Of a stretch of 64,000 nucleotides of DNA, positions 1 to 11,042 are shown in pieces. A program made the position numbers and the translations under genes. The stretch comes from Cordylochernes scorpioides (lineage: Eukaryota > Arthropoda > Arachnida > Pseudoscorpiones > Chernetidae): contig CP092879.1 of the NCBI GenBank assembly GCA_030710605.1, forward strand, positions 40,877,669 through 40,941,668, written 5' to 3'. The notes under the pieces were generated by a model. It searched no databases. It worked only from the letters and a program-made list of their open reading frames with translations, and was not told the origin of the DNA. The first letter of the stretch is position 1; the number at the start of each line of letters is the position of its first letter.

Positions 1-2789
1 CACGGGATGAGATGAATGATCACGGATGAAGATGGAATGATCAACGGGATGAGATGGGACTGAGCATGATGAGAGGAATGACACCGGATGAGATGGGATG
101 ATCACGACGGATGAGATGGGACTGAAACACATGAAATGGACAGAGCACGTGAGATGGACTGAACTCGGATGAATGGACTGAGCCGGTGAGATGGACTGAG
201 CACGGATAATGGTACCTGAGCACGGATGAATGCTGTGCACGGATGGATGGGGGGAAAACTGAGCACGATGATGAACTGAGCACTGATTAGATGGACTACG
301 GCACGGATGTAGGTACGGGAGCCACGGGGAGATGGGACCTGACCACGGGTTTGAGATGGGACTGAGACGGATGAGATGGGACTGAGCACGGGATGAGATG
401 GGACTGAGCACGGGATGAGATGGGACTGACAGCGGGATGAGATGGGACTGAGCACGGGTATGAGATGGGACCTGACAGCGGGATGAGATGGGACTGACCA
501 CGGGATGAGATGGGACTGAGCAACGGGTATGAGATGGGAACTGAGCAAGGGATGAGATGGGACTGACCACGGGATGAGATGAAACTGACCACGGGATGAG
601 ATGAAACTGACCACGGGATGAGATGGGACTGAGCACGGGATGAGATGAAACTGACCACGGTTGAGATGGGACTGAGCACGGGATGAGATGGGAATGATCA
701 CGGGATGAGATGGGAATGATCACGGGATGAGATGGGACTGAGCACGGGATGAGATGGACTGACACGGGATGAGATGGGAATGATCACGGGATGAGATGGG
801 AATGATCACGGGATGAGATGGGACTGAACACGGGATTAGATGGGACTGAGCACGGATGAGATGGGGACTGAGCACGGGATGAGATGGGGAATGACCACGG
901 ATGAGATGGGACTGACAGCGGGATGAGATTGGACTGAGCACTGGATGAGATGGACTGAACACGGGATGAGATGGGACTGAGCACGGGATGAGATGGGACT
1001 GAGCACGGGATGAGATGAAACTGACCACGGGATGAGATGGGACTGAGCACGGGATGAGATGGGAATGATCACGGGATGAGATGGGAATGATTACGGGATG
1101 AGATGGGACTGAACACGGGATGAGATGGGACTGACCACGGGATGAGATGGGACTGAGCACGGGATGAGATGGGACTGAGCAAGGATGAGATGGGACTGAG
1201 CACGGGATGAGATGGGACTGAGCACGGGATGGGATGGGGCTGAGCACGGGATGGATGAGACTGAGCACGGGATGAGATGGGACTGACCACGGGATGAGAT
1301 GGGACTGAGCACGGGATGAGATGGGACTGAGCACGGGATGAGATGGGAATGATCACCGGATGAGATGGGAATGATCACGGGATGAGATGGGACTGAGCAT
1401 GGGATGAGATGGGAATGATCACCGGATGAGATGGGGATGATCACGGGATGAGATGGGACTGAACACGGGATGAGATGGGACTGAGCACGGGATGAGATGG
1501 GACTGAACACGGGATGAGATGGGACTGAGCACGGGATGAGATGGGACTGAGCACGGGATGAGATGGGACTGAGCACGGGATGAGATGGGGCTGAGCACGG
1601 GATGGGATGGGACTGAGCACGGGATGGGATGGGACTGAGCACGGGATGAGATGGGACTGAGCACGGGATGAGATGGTACTGAGCACGGGATGAGATGGGA
1701 CTGACCACGGGTTGAGATGGGACTGAGCACGGGATGAGATGGGACTGAGCACGGGATGAGATGGGACTGAGCACGGGATGAGATGGGACTGACAGCGGGA
1801 TGAGATGGGACTGAGCACGGATGAGATGGGACTGACAGCGGGATGAGATGGGACTGACCACGGGATGAGATGGGACTGAGCACGGTATGAGATGGGACTG
1901 AGCAAGGGATGAGATGGGACTGACCACGGGATGAGATGAAACTGACCACGGGATGAGATGAAACTGACCACGGGATGAGATGGGACTGAGCACGGGATGA
2001 GATGAAACTGACCACGGGTTGAGATGGGACTGAGCACGGGATGAGATGGGAATGATCACGGGATGAGATGGGAATGATCACGGGATGAGATGGGACTGAG
2101 CACGGGATGAGATGGGACTGAGCACGGGATGAGATGGGAATGATCACGGGATGAGATGGGAATGATCACGGGATGAGATGGGACTGAACACGGGATTAGA
2201 TGGGACTGAGCACGGGATGAGATGGGACTGAGCACGGGATGAGATGGGAATGACAGCGGAATGAGATGGGACTGAGCACGGGATGAGATGGGACTGAGCA
2301 CGGGATGGGATGGGACTGAGCACGGGATGAGATGGGACTGGGCACGGGATGAGATGGGAATGATCACGGGATGAGATGGGACTGACAGCGGGATGAGATG
2401 AAACTGACAGCGGGATGAGATGGGACTGACCACGGGATGAGATGGGACTGACAGCGGGATGAGATGAAACTGACCACGGGATGAGATGTGACTGAGCACG
2501 GGATGAGATGGGAATGATCACGGGATGAGATGGGACTGACTACGGGATGAGATGGGACTGACCACGGGATGAGATGGGAATGATCACGGGATGAGATGGG
2601 ACTGACCACGGGATGAGATGGGACTGACCACGGGATGAGATGGGACTGAGCACGGGATGAGATGGGACTGACAGCGGGATGAGATGGGACTGAGCACGGG
2701 ATGAGATGGGACTGAGCACGGGATGAGATGGGACTGAGCAAGGGATGAAATGGGACTGACTACGTGATGAGATGGGACTGAGCACGGGA
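1..2789. repeat. 22-bp satellite array
   Basis: The stretch is a tandem array of a 22-bp monomer with core GGGATGAGATGGGACTGAG. Variants end in ...GGAATGATCAC, ...GAAACTGACCAC or ...GGGACTGACAGC. The first 300 bases contain many one- or two-base gains and losses per monomer, while the rest is regular, which suggests either a decayed array edge or poor consensus there. Rare variants recur in the same order about 1.36 kb apart (for example GGGATTAGATGGG near 834 and 2193), so there is higher-order structure. Long reading frames on the minus strand follow from a stop-free 22-mer and are not evidence of genes. The array may lie inside the Helitron that ends at 3407. Confidence 0.95.
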
Positions 2790-2958
2790 TAATAAAGCGT
2801 CTGTTCGTTGAAGCCGAATAGGATTGGTCCATTCTGTGTGACGTGGCGTGTGACGTGTGACGTGACGTCGGCAATTTATTTGGTGAATATTTGAGGAATA
2901 ATATTTTTTAAATAATTTTATTTTTTAATTTAGCTTGATTATTTTATTTTTATAAACA

Positions 2959-3407
2959 ATGTCTCCTAAAAGAGCCCTTTCTATTGTTGAGGCCATCGAA
3001 GCAAAGCAACGTCGTATTGAACAGCAGCGACAAAGACGTTTAAATTCACCCGTAAGAGAACGGCATAATGAACAACAACGGCAATACCGAATGAATATGA
3101 GCGAAAATCAAAGAGCCCTTCAAAGGGAAAACAGTAGGCTGAGGATGCAAAGAATTCGACAGGGAGATAATCTACCTTTGCCAACAGGGACATGTTTCGA
3201 GGAAGATCAAATTCCCCAGCACTTTTGTGGCCAACTTGATCAAGTTTGCCCAAAATGTAGAGCAAAGTATTTCGAATTGGAACAAACGACATACAGTAAA
3301 ACTTTTCATAAATGCTGTTCCAAAGGAAAAGTCGAACTTGAACCGATTCAAACCTCTCAATCCACCTGCTCTAGCCGATCCCGTCCTGGGACGGGCTTTT
3401 CTACTAG
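2959..3407 (+). pseudogene. Helitron N-terminal protein fragment
   Basis: The reading frame starts at ATG 2959 and stops at 3417, running ten bases into the Gypsy sequence. Residues 10-75 are rich in Arg and Gln, with repeats of the RxRxxxxRxR type. Residues about 88-130 hold the zinc-binding pattern typical of the start of animal Helitron Rep/helicase proteins: HFCG, then CPKCRAKYFE, then CCSKGKVEL. The Rep (HUH) and PIF1 helicase domains are absent, so this is a truncated, non-autonomous derivative. Family assignment rests on the zinc motif and on the Helitron 3' end just downstream. Confidence 0.7.
3375..3407 (+). other. Helitron 3' terminal hairpin and CTAG end
   Basis: A short GC-rich stem (CCCGTCC/GGACGGG, 3380-3395) is followed within about ten bases by CTAG at 3404-3407 and then a T. 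A hairpin about 10 bases upstream of a CTRR terminus is the standard Helitron 3' signature and is thought to act as the rolling-circle termination signal. Confidence 0.8.
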
Positions 3408-4238
3408 TGGAAGATAAAAAAGAACATGCAAGAATAGAAGCTGAGTCTACTCAAGAAATTAATACGGTAAGCATTAAAATACCTCCATTTTGGACAGATA
3501 AACCTAAAATTTGGTTTTATCAAGTTGAAGCTCAATTTAACATAAATGCGATAACATCCGAAGAAACAAAGTTTAATTACTTAATTGCACAACTTGAGCC
3601 AAAATACATTGAAAATGTTTGGGATATAATTACTCTCGATAGTAAATTTAAATACACTGAATCTAAAACACTCCTTTTAAATATATTTAAAGATAGTGAA
3701 AGTGTTCGAGTTAAAAAAAACTTATCTCAGAATAGAACTTGGAAATATGAAGCCAAGTTAATTGTTACAAAAATTGAGATCTTTAGCCACTAGTGATATA
3801 TCTTCTAATTTAATTAAGACCTTATGGCTGGAGAAATTACCTAACTCAATGAGAAACATATTGCTTGTAAGTGATGAAGATGTGACAAAATTAGCATCTA
3901 TGGCTGATAAGATTATGGACATGACTTTTTCTCCTGATGTCTGTGGGGCTAGTTCTTCACAAACCTCTCATAATGTTATGGAGAACCTGTTAGAAAAAAT
4001 ATATTCACTTGAAAAACAAGTAGCTGAAATTAACCTATCAAGATCAAGGCCATCATTTAGAACTCAACGCCAACGATCTAGATCCAGTAGCCGAATCCGT
4101 AGAAAATACGATCCAAATGGCAGCTTTTGTTATTACCACTTTCGATTTGGAGTTCGTTGTATTCCTGAAAAATGCAAGCCTCCTTGCAAGTGGGTAATAA
4201 ATAAGTCGAAAAATCAGGAAAACTCCAGACTGCAGTAG
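3408..4238 (+). pseudogene. Gypsy gag, copy A (broken)
   Basis: Gag-like sequence begins at the base following the Helitron. The early part has the matrix/capsid start seen in many arthropod Gypsy elements (IKIPPFWTDKPKIWF, then FNYLIAQLEPKYIE). A frame break near 3715-3735 and a stop just downstream separate it from the second part (3762-4238), which contains the basic SRSRPSFRTQRQRSRSSS stretch and an atypical Cys/His motif (CYYHFRFGVRCIPEKC). The same break lies in copy B, so it predates the split of A and B. The start codon is destroyed by the Helitron. Not functional as read. Confidence 0.85.
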
Positions 4239-4249
4239 AACAGGCGGCA

Positions 4250-7200
4250 GTGTCTACGGCAGATAATTTGATGGATTGTCGCAAATATCGATTATTTATA
4301 AAAGACAAAATTTCAGGATTACAATTTTTGATTGACAGTGGAGCTGATGTTAGTATTTTTCCTATAGCGTGTCCTAGGTGTCAAAAGAGTGATTACAAGC
4401 TTTACGCTGCAAATAGGTCGGATATTGAAACCTATGGTATTAAATATTTGACACTAGATTTAGGATTGCGCCGAGAATTTCAATGGCCCTTTGTAATTGC
4501 AAAAGTAAATAAAGGCATAATAGGAGCAGATTTTCTTAACAAATTCAATTTACTTATTGATATAAACAGGAAAAGGTTAATTGATGGTGTTACCAACTTG
4601 TCAATTAATGGCATTGTATTATCTGTTTCAGAAAAAAATGACATATTAACCCTGTGTAAAAATTCTAAATTTTCAAAATTGCTTTCTGAATATCCTAATA
4701 TATCTAAACCTGCATTGTTTCTAACATGCCCAGAACATGACGTTAGACATTCTATAACAACTGAAGGACATCCTGTACATTCAAGGGCAAGACAGCTTGA
4801 TTCCAAACGACTCGCTATTGTCAAACAGGAATTCAAATTTATGTTAGAAAATAACATAATACGTCCATCAAAATCACAATGGGCTAGTCCGTTACACATG
4901 GTTGCTAAAAAGATGGCTCACATAGAATTTGTGGTGATTACAGGCAACTTAATGCTAGAACTGTCATAGACAGATATCCCATAGCACGTATTGAAGATTT
5001 TCACCATATTTTAAAAGACACTAAAATATTTTTCAAAATTGATTTGCTTAAAGCATATTTTCAGATACCAATTGAAGAAAAAGATAAATGCAAAACAGCT
5101 ATAATTACACCATTCGGACTTTATGAATATAATGTCATGAATTTTGGACTCAAAAATGCACCATCAACTTTTCAAAGATTCATCCATGAAGTTTTATGGG
5201 GCTTGGATTTTGTTTTTCCCTATCTTGATGATATTTTGATAGCTTCATCCAGCGAAGAAGAACATATTAAGCATCTTAAAACCATTTTTGAAAGATTAAA
5301 TAAATATGGGCTCAGGATAAATGTTTCAAAATCTGTGTTTGGCGTACCGGAATTAGAATTTCTGGGATATCTAACCACAGCAGATGGTTCAAAACCCCTG
5401 CCCAATAAGGTACAAGTAATTATTGACTACAAATTGCTTGCAACTATACATGACTTAAGGACATTCCTAGGCATGATAAATTTCTATAGGCGTTACTTAA
5501 AAGTTGCGGCACAGACGCAAGCTATTTTGCATGAATATCTTAAAGGTGCGAAGAAAAAAGATAAGAGCAAAATTCAATGGACAGACGAAGCTCGAAAACA
5601 ATTCGAGAAATGCAAACAAGATCGGTTAATGCCACCCTGTTATCTTTCCCTAATTCGATGCTACCTCTGTCTTTGAGCACAGACGCTTCGGATTCAGAGG
5701 TTGGAGGAGTAATTCAGCAAAAAGAAAATGGAATATGGAAACCAGTTGCATTCTTTTCAAAGAAGCTGAACAATGCTCAAAAGAATTACAGTACTTATGA
5801 TCGAGAACTTCTTGGAATTTACTTGTCCATTAAAATTTTTAAATATTTACTAGAGGGAAAAGAATTTGTAATCTTCATCGATCACAGACCTTTAATATTT
5901 GCATTTTTGCAAAAACCTGAAAAAGCTACGTCAAGACAAATTCGTCAATTACAGTTCATTTCGCAATTTTCTACCGATATTCGACATGTTAAAGGTCAGA
6001 ACAATATTGTGGCTGATGCTCTTTCTAGAATAGGAGAGTTGAGTTCAATTAATTACGATGAAATTGCTGAAGCACAGAAGCATGATGAGGAACTTGATCA
6101 CCTACGAAGTACCTCGACGTCTTTAAACTTCAAACAGCATCCTCTAGCTTCTGGAAAACACTTGTGGTGTGACACATCAGGAAATCATATTAGGCCTTAC
6201 ATTCCTGAACCTTATAGATTTAGGATGTTTAAACAATTCATGGTTTGTCACATCCAGGTACCAGATCTACGGTGAATATGATGTCTTCGAAATTTATTTG
6301 GACTAATATAAAAAAAGATGTTCGACAATGGACTAGATGTTGCATTCCTTGTCAGAAAAATAAAGTAACTCGACATACCAAATCAAATATAGGTGAATTC
6401 CAGGAATCTACAGAGAGATTTACGGAAGTCCATATTGACCTCGTGGGTCCTCTGCCTCCATCAAATGGCTACACCTACTGCCTTACATGTATTGATAGAT
6501 TCACCAATTGGATGGAAAAGCCATTCCGCTAGAAAACATATCAGCAGATAGAGTAGCTAGAGCCTTCTATGAAAATTGGATAGCACGGTTCGGAACTCCG
6601 CAGAAGCTGATTTCTGATCGTGGGGCACAATTCACCTCTGAAACATTCAAGTGCCTGTCTAAACTGTGTGGATTTAAAATGCAACACACTACAGCTTACC
6701 ACCCACAGTGCAATGGCAAAATTGAACGTCTTCACAGAACAATTAAAGCTGCGTTGAGAGCTTACAATAGCAAAGTGCGGAGTGAAACACTTCCAACTAT
6801 CCTTTTAGGGTTACGCTCAGCGTTGCAGGAAAATGCCAAATATACAATTGCAAAGTTAGTTTATGGACAAGATATTCGACTTCCAGGAGAATTCTTGTGT
6901 GAAACCAAGATTTCTTCCTTACCTGAAACTTTTGTTGCTAAACTCCAGAAGCAAATTGAACTCATGAGACCAAGACAAGTTAGAGTTAATACTTCTCATA
7001 AAATATTTGTGCCAAAGGAGTTGTCAACCTGTTCACATGTTTTTCTCCGTGTTGACAGGATAAAGAAATCCCTAGAAGCACCATACGAAGGACCTTATAC
7101 TGTCCTCTCCAGAACTGACAAATATTTCACAATTTGTGTTAAGGGCAGAAACGAAAAAGTTTCCATTGATAGACTGCGACCTGCCTGTATATTGGCAGAT

Positions 7201-7338
7201 ATAGACTCTGATGACCTTGTTACGCCACAGCCAGTTGGGACAAGACCTAAGGTTTCTGATCACATGACTTCGGAGCCTACTGCTAAAACATCGCGTTCCG
7301 GAAGAACAATTCGACTTCCTGTGAGATTTCAAGAATAA
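4250..7338 (+). pseudogene. Gypsy pol, copy A (multiple frameshifts)
   Basis: Protease (FLIDSGADVSIFP), RT (YLDD box near 5220), RNase H (STDAS near 5680), the integrase zinc region, a DDE core (IDLVG, SDRGAQF, NGKIERLH) and a C-terminal GPY/F-like module (YEGPYTVL) are present in order. Relative to copy B there are length changes near 4911, 5622, 6238 and 6511, each shifting the frame. The conserved RNase H motif FTDHRPL reads FIDHRPL here. Copy B has a longer unbroken frame. Without these breaks it would encode a polyprotein acting in cytoplasmic reverse transcription and nuclear integration. Confidence 0.93.
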
Positions 7339-7486
7339 GAAATTATATTTACAAAAAGGTACATATCTTGTTGTAGTACTGAGTATTACTCTCATATACT
7401 GCCTAGTGTAGAAATGTTATATTTAAAAAAAAAATCAAAATCTTGTTAATTGTTGAAACGTAACTTAGTTACTGGGAGGGGAGTAA

Positions 7487-7699
7487 TGTAGTCGTATAAT
7501 AATCTATTTTGTATTATACTCTGTGTTTTGTATATAGTAGAATTGAGAAATTCGTTGATATAAAAAGTGAGATGTATGTAAATATTAGAACTCAAAAAAA
7601 ATATTTTTTTTTGTAAAATTAGAAAGGAAAGTAGTAGTAAACTTTAATTTTGGTTGCATATCTTTTCCTTATTTTTAGGAAATAAAAAAGCAATCAACA
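7487..7699 (+). repeat. Gypsy 3' LTR, copy A (213 bp)
   Basis: The repeat begins TGTAGTCGTATAATAATC and ends AAGCAATCAACA (TG...CA ends), matching 34928-35137 and 39253-39467 apart from small changes in A and T runs. It is short for a Gypsy LTR. Confidence 0.93.
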
Positions 7700-7884
7700 G
7701 TTCTACTGTATTTAGCAACTCCCCGGTAAGACGACACCTCTCTCTAAAGAACACTTTGGCTCTGCAATTAGGTGTCCTTTACTGGGAGGTTCTACTGTAT
7801 TTAACAACTCCCCGGTAAGAGGACACATCTCCCTAAAATACACTTTGGTTCTGCAATTAGGTGTCCTTTAGGGAGGTTCTACTG
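7700..7884. mobile_element. Tigger-like MITE, right part (block A)
   Basis: Two tandem units of about 90-95 bp resemble AACTCCCCGGTAAGAGGACA...GGTGTCCTTTA and end with the inverted terminus GAGGTTCTACTG followed by TA. The left terminus lies on the far side of the Gypsy insertion, as in block B. The TA target and CAGTAGAAC-type ends fit a Tc1/mariner-pogo (Tigger) derivative. Confidence 0.75.
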
Positions 7885-8813
7885 TATATATGTTATAGAG
7901 AAAAATGAGATTTTCTGTTGATTTTGGAATTATTTTTAAGATTGAGATTATGATCTTGAGATTTGATATATTTTGGAATAAATTAGTATTAGGTCAATGG
8001 TATTGCAGTCGTGGTTAAAATCTTGAAAGTATAACAATAAAAATGGTTTTGATCAGTGATTTCTTTAATTAGCTTATGGAATATATAAAAAAATAATTTG
8101 ATAAATGTATTGCATGGCTTAAGGCGAGTAGAACAAAAAAAAAAAACAAAATATTATTTACATAATGTACAAAAGATTTGAGCCGGCCATCGGGAAACAC
8201 AACAATCGGTTTTATATAGGAAAAGTCCCAACATCTGGTGGCAGATTTGAAAGAATATTTGAATCTATGAAATATATTTTCAAATAAAATAATATTTTAA
8301 TATAACATATATATAGATAACCTTTCTCTGAATTCCTAGAGGGTAGAATGCCAACTACTCAGAATAACCTAATATGAATACTAAATACAATACAACCCTG
8401 CTGGGTGTTTACCTCGCGTTTGAATTTTTCAAGCGCATGAACGCGAGGCCATTTCTCCAAAGGAAAACATTATTGAATTTATATTTAGAAAATTTATTCT
8501 TTCAAATTGACCAAGAAGTGCTTTGATTTGAATAACTAGAGGGTTCATTTATTCATCTTCATTAACCCCTCAGTCCCGACCTGGAGAAACAAACAACCAG
8601 CGGTCGATCCTGAGAGTAAATCAGGAGCTCAAGCCAAAAGGGAATTAAATCATAATGATTTGTGAAACCTACAAATCCCAACAGATCTTGGTGATCTATA
8701 AGAAGGCCTTGTCCCTATTTTTACTCTACCGGCCATATATTAAGGTTCTGCCATCCAAACGCAGACGAAAATCAAGAAAATCGAAGACATTAAGAAAATA
8801 TTTAGAATAAAGA
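7885..8813. other. AT-rich leader of the four-helix ORF
   Basis: No clear gene is seen. The segment contains a short conserved open stretch (ATG 8168 to about 8287) found in both blocks, a small hairpin (CCTCGCGTTT...AACGCGAGG, 8411-8449) and, from about 8560, a more GC-balanced stretch leading into the ORF at 8814. The last 250 bases are nearly identical in block B and could be 5' UTR or promoter. No convincing TATA box or initiator was identified. Confidence 0.5.
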
Positions 8814-9350
8814 ATGCCTTCCGGTGATGCAAGTCTACAAAGAAAACATAAGATCAGCAAAAACTTCAGATATACAGTTATCTATGCCTTTGTCCGTACC
8901 ATAGGAATGTTTTTTATCGTTCTTTTTTACGTCACCAATGAAAACTTTGATGAACTCAAACTGCGACATCTCTGGCCTAAGGTAGGAGGCTCAACCATTC
9001 AAGTTATTCTCTATCTACGGATTACCCTCAGTCTCGTTAACTTCAACATCCACATGCTTCTTATCTTGGGATACTCCAAGAGGAATGTTATCGTTCTCAA
9101 TGTCTGGTTGAAATTCTTTGCTGGAACAGTTTCCATTAACTGTGTCTTCCTGATGACAATCGCGTTCCTATGTAGCCTATCTCCCAGAGACCACAAATAT
9201 CTTTCGACCTTTTTCTGGATGTCCTTTTTGCCATTCTATCTTCTCGTCACCATTCCCATCTTCTACCATGTCTATCAATTCTACAGACGTCCTCTACCTT
9301 ATGGTCTCGGCGGATTGAAGCATGATCGCTTCATCGAATATGATATCTAA
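8814..9350 (+). CDS. Four-helix membrane protein, uncharacterised (block A)
   Basis: This is an intact 178-residue frame with start context AAGAATGCC. Hydrophobic segments lie at about 20-40, 60-85, 92-121 and 130-153. A basic N-terminus (QRKHKISKNFR) precedes helix 1, and a short tail (RRPLPYGLGGLKH) follows helix 4. No signal peptide is obvious. I do not recognise the family. The paralogous frame at 40578-41114 encodes the same protein; the one base difference I found (AGA/AGG, near 9288) is silent. Base composition is more balanced than in the flanks, and AATAAA occurs near 9486. There is no intron, so it could be a single-exon gene, one exon of a larger gene, or a retrocopy. Its preservation beside decayed elements supports a real gene. 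Confidence 0.6.
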   Translation: MPSGDASLQRKHKISKNFRYTVIYAFVRTIGMFFIVLFYVTNENFDELKLRHLWPKVGGSTIQVILYLRITLSLVNFNIHMLLILGYSKRNVIVLNVWLKFFAGTVSINCVFLMTIAFLCSLSPRDHKYLSTFFWMSFLPFYLLVTIPIFYHVYQFYRRPLPYGLGGLKHDRFIEYDI

Positions 9351-9583
9351 CTCGCACATATACTTTCAGAATTGTACATATCTTTCTTTTGGTGACAAGA
9401 TAAAAACTTAAGATTTTAAAACTGTTTTTCTCTATTCTTTTCCTTTATTAAAGTGCTATCCAATATTTAGAACGAAATCTTTAAAATAAAATGACATTAA
9501 ATCATATGTGAGAAAATAGTACAAATGTGATATTGTACTGGGATAAGGTGCATACATTATGAATTTCTTTCATTAAATCATAT
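9351..9583. other. 3' flank of the four-helix ORF
   Basis: AT-rich sequence contains ATTAAA near 9448 and AATAAA near 9486, candidate polyadenylation signals for the ORF ending at 9350. Nothing else is recognised. Confidence 0.4.
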
Positions 9584-10022
9584 ATAAATACACGGCATAT
9601 TTTTATAATAGATAATTCTAAACTCTGTTTAAAAGTAAAGCAAGGAGAGAAGGTATATATGCAAAGTTTCACCATGTATTCATTCGAAAATAGAATAACT
9701 CTTTCTGAATATAGTTTATATTGAGACATATATTACTACATATATATGTAGTAAATAAAAATAAAAAAGCATATCCTGACCAGGAGCACATGTGCTTTTT
9801 AGATGGCAGAGCGCCATCTGGTGGAACAGAAATCAACTAAACATTGATTTAGCTTGTTCCCTGATATTTGGCCAACCCAATTTCTTGATAAATCAAAAAA
9901 AGCCATCCATTGTTTTTTCACATGTGTACTAATGTATGTCAATTTTATGTATTATGTATTGTTGTATGTTTCTCGGGGTTTTGCGACACGCTCCTTCTTA
10001 TCATTGGTCATCAAAAACCTGG
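9584..10022. repeat. Direct repeat, first copy (block A)
   Basis: Two segments here recur at 11043-11311. One starts TATAAATACACGGCATAT and includes the TACTACAT...ATGTAGTA palindrome. The other contains TTTGCGACACGCTCCTTC followed by TTATCATTGGTCA. Between them this copy carries extra sequence including the CTCF-like site. It is an older local duplication present in both blocks. Confidence 0.8.
9811..9824 (-). promoter_or_regulatory. CTCF-like motif
   Basis: The minus strand reads CCACCAGATGGCGC, matching the vertebrate-type CTCF core CCASYAGRKGGCRS at all 14 positions. It sits in AGATGGC-AGA-GCGCCATCT, a small palindrome. The same site is at 41576-41589. Whether a protein binds it is unknown; related GCGCCATCTG strings occur at several repeat edges in this window. 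Confidence 0.4.
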
Positions 10023-10118
10023 TAGTGTTACTTCATTCTTGAAGATCAGACCAAAACCTGATAATTACAACAACCATGAAACTCCTTTCTCTCCGGCAGT
10101 TTCTCTCAACCACTGGTG

Positions 10119-10248
10119 AGAGATGGACAGAGGGGTTACAGGAATATTGGAGGTAAAATCACCACAGTAGAGCCGGGAACAAGTCACTTTATTGACGTCT
10201 TTCATTCACATACCATTTTTACATAGATATCAACCAACAAGTACAACA
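10119..10248 (+). pseudogene. LINE reverse transcriptase C-terminal fragment (block A)
   Basis: This short fragment is homologous to the upstream part of the LINE fragment at 41887-42483. It encodes a degraded W...G......F stretch like the region after the RT domain in R1/Jockey-type LINEs, with in-frame stops. It ends at CAACAAAG, where block B continues with the zinc-finger region and 3' UTR. Confidence 0.5.
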
Positions 10249-10418
10249 AAGGGTATGCACACACAAAGCCTTTATTGAGACTCTCTGGTCTCACACATAT
10301 TCTCCATTATATGAAAAGGTGTATAAGTAAAAAAAAAAAGAAATTCAAGAAAGATCGAGTTAATTAGAAATGTCTTTGATTTTCAAGGCCTTCATTTTAA
10401 ATTTATATACAATTAATG

Positions 10419-10832
10419 TGAATGACCTATTATCTGAGAGGTTGGATATTAAATAATATAATGAGGGGCGTGTCTGAGCAATTTCCGGGAGAAGCAAGTC
10501 TCTTTCTAAATCAAGAAACGAACATTCCAACATGTAGTGTTCTGCCTTGGTTATGTTTTTACATAGTGTACAATATATATCTTCTGATTTTAAGTGTTTT
10601 ATATAATTTTTCTCTGTAGAAGACGAAAATAAATTCTTAGTTGTGCTAAGAAGCGTTTAACTGGCAGTAGAAGATCAGCGAGTAGATTATATTCTGTAAC
10701 AAATGATGTATGCAAATACTTGCCATTAAAGGGTATAACAACTATTGTAACGGTATGTTTACTATCAGGAATTCTCACCAACCAGGATTCTAACAGTAAA
10801 ACATCCCCAAACATTATCCCTAGTTAAGGTCA
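10419..10832 (-). pseudogene. LINE C-terminal fragment, minus strand (block A)
   Basis: On the minus strand the sequence encodes a region starting MFGDVLLLESWLVRIPDS followed, after frame breaks near 10610-10640, by a CTLC...H....EC zinc-finger-like motif. That motif is typical of the C-terminus of R1/Jockey-clade LINE reverse transcriptases. Block B (42662-43066) keeps the frame through this motif; A has single-base length changes. No 5' portion is present. Confidence 0.5.
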
Positions 10833-11042
10833 CAGTCTCGTAGAGCGCCATCTGTGAAAGAAATATGTAACTAATTATGCTAATATTCTTGTAACACTGT
10901 ATTTAAATAATTTATTTATTGTGATCTATATTCACTTTATTTTATTTCAATTTAAAGCGCTATGTCCCCCTAGGGACACTTGCGCTGTCATACATGAATG
11001 CCTTTACATTTATTTGTCTATACATATAAATACAATACATAA

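Larger units (their letters stand above)
2790..3407 (+). mobile_element. Helitron 3' portion, inserted in Gypsy copy A
   Basis: This is a Helitron-derived segment whose 3' terminus (CTAG at 3404-3407) abuts the Gypsy gag sequence exactly. In the paralogous copy the uninterrupted sequence is AAAAGATGGAAGAT (35167-35180). The insertion lies between the A and T of the gag ATG, as expected of Helitrons, which insert between A and T without a target duplication. Sequence 2790-2958 is an AT-rich leader with repeated GTGACGTG motifs. The 5' terminus was not found in this window, so the satellite at 1-2789 may also be internal to this element. Confidence 0.8.
3408..7699 (+). mobile_element. Ty3/Gypsy element, copy A, 5' end displaced
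   Basis: This is a Ty3/Gypsy LTR retrotransposon in gag-protease-RT-RNase H-integrase order. The part upstream of the gag start, including the 5' LTR, is cut off by the Helitron ending at 3407. The 3' LTR is at 7487-7699, preceded by the purine-rich tract ACTGGGAGGGGAGTAA. The sequence after the LTR (GTTCTACTG...) is the same MITE as beside copy B, so both copies descend from one insertion event. This copy carries several frame breaks. Confidence 0.95.

Noticed and set aside
1-2789. Array considered as a CRISPR or telomere
   Set aside because: There are no unique spacers, the monomer is contiguous, and it does not match a TTAGG-type arthropod telomere.
41-2874. Many long minus-strand open frames with repeating SVPSHPVLSPISSRAQSHLI units, up to 322 codons
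   Set aside because: A 22-bp monomer without stop codons stays open in all three frames; the frames follow the satellite and carry no independent coding signal.
9502-9729. Small minus-strand frames near the direct repeats
   Set aside because: AT-rich chance frames within repeated DNA.
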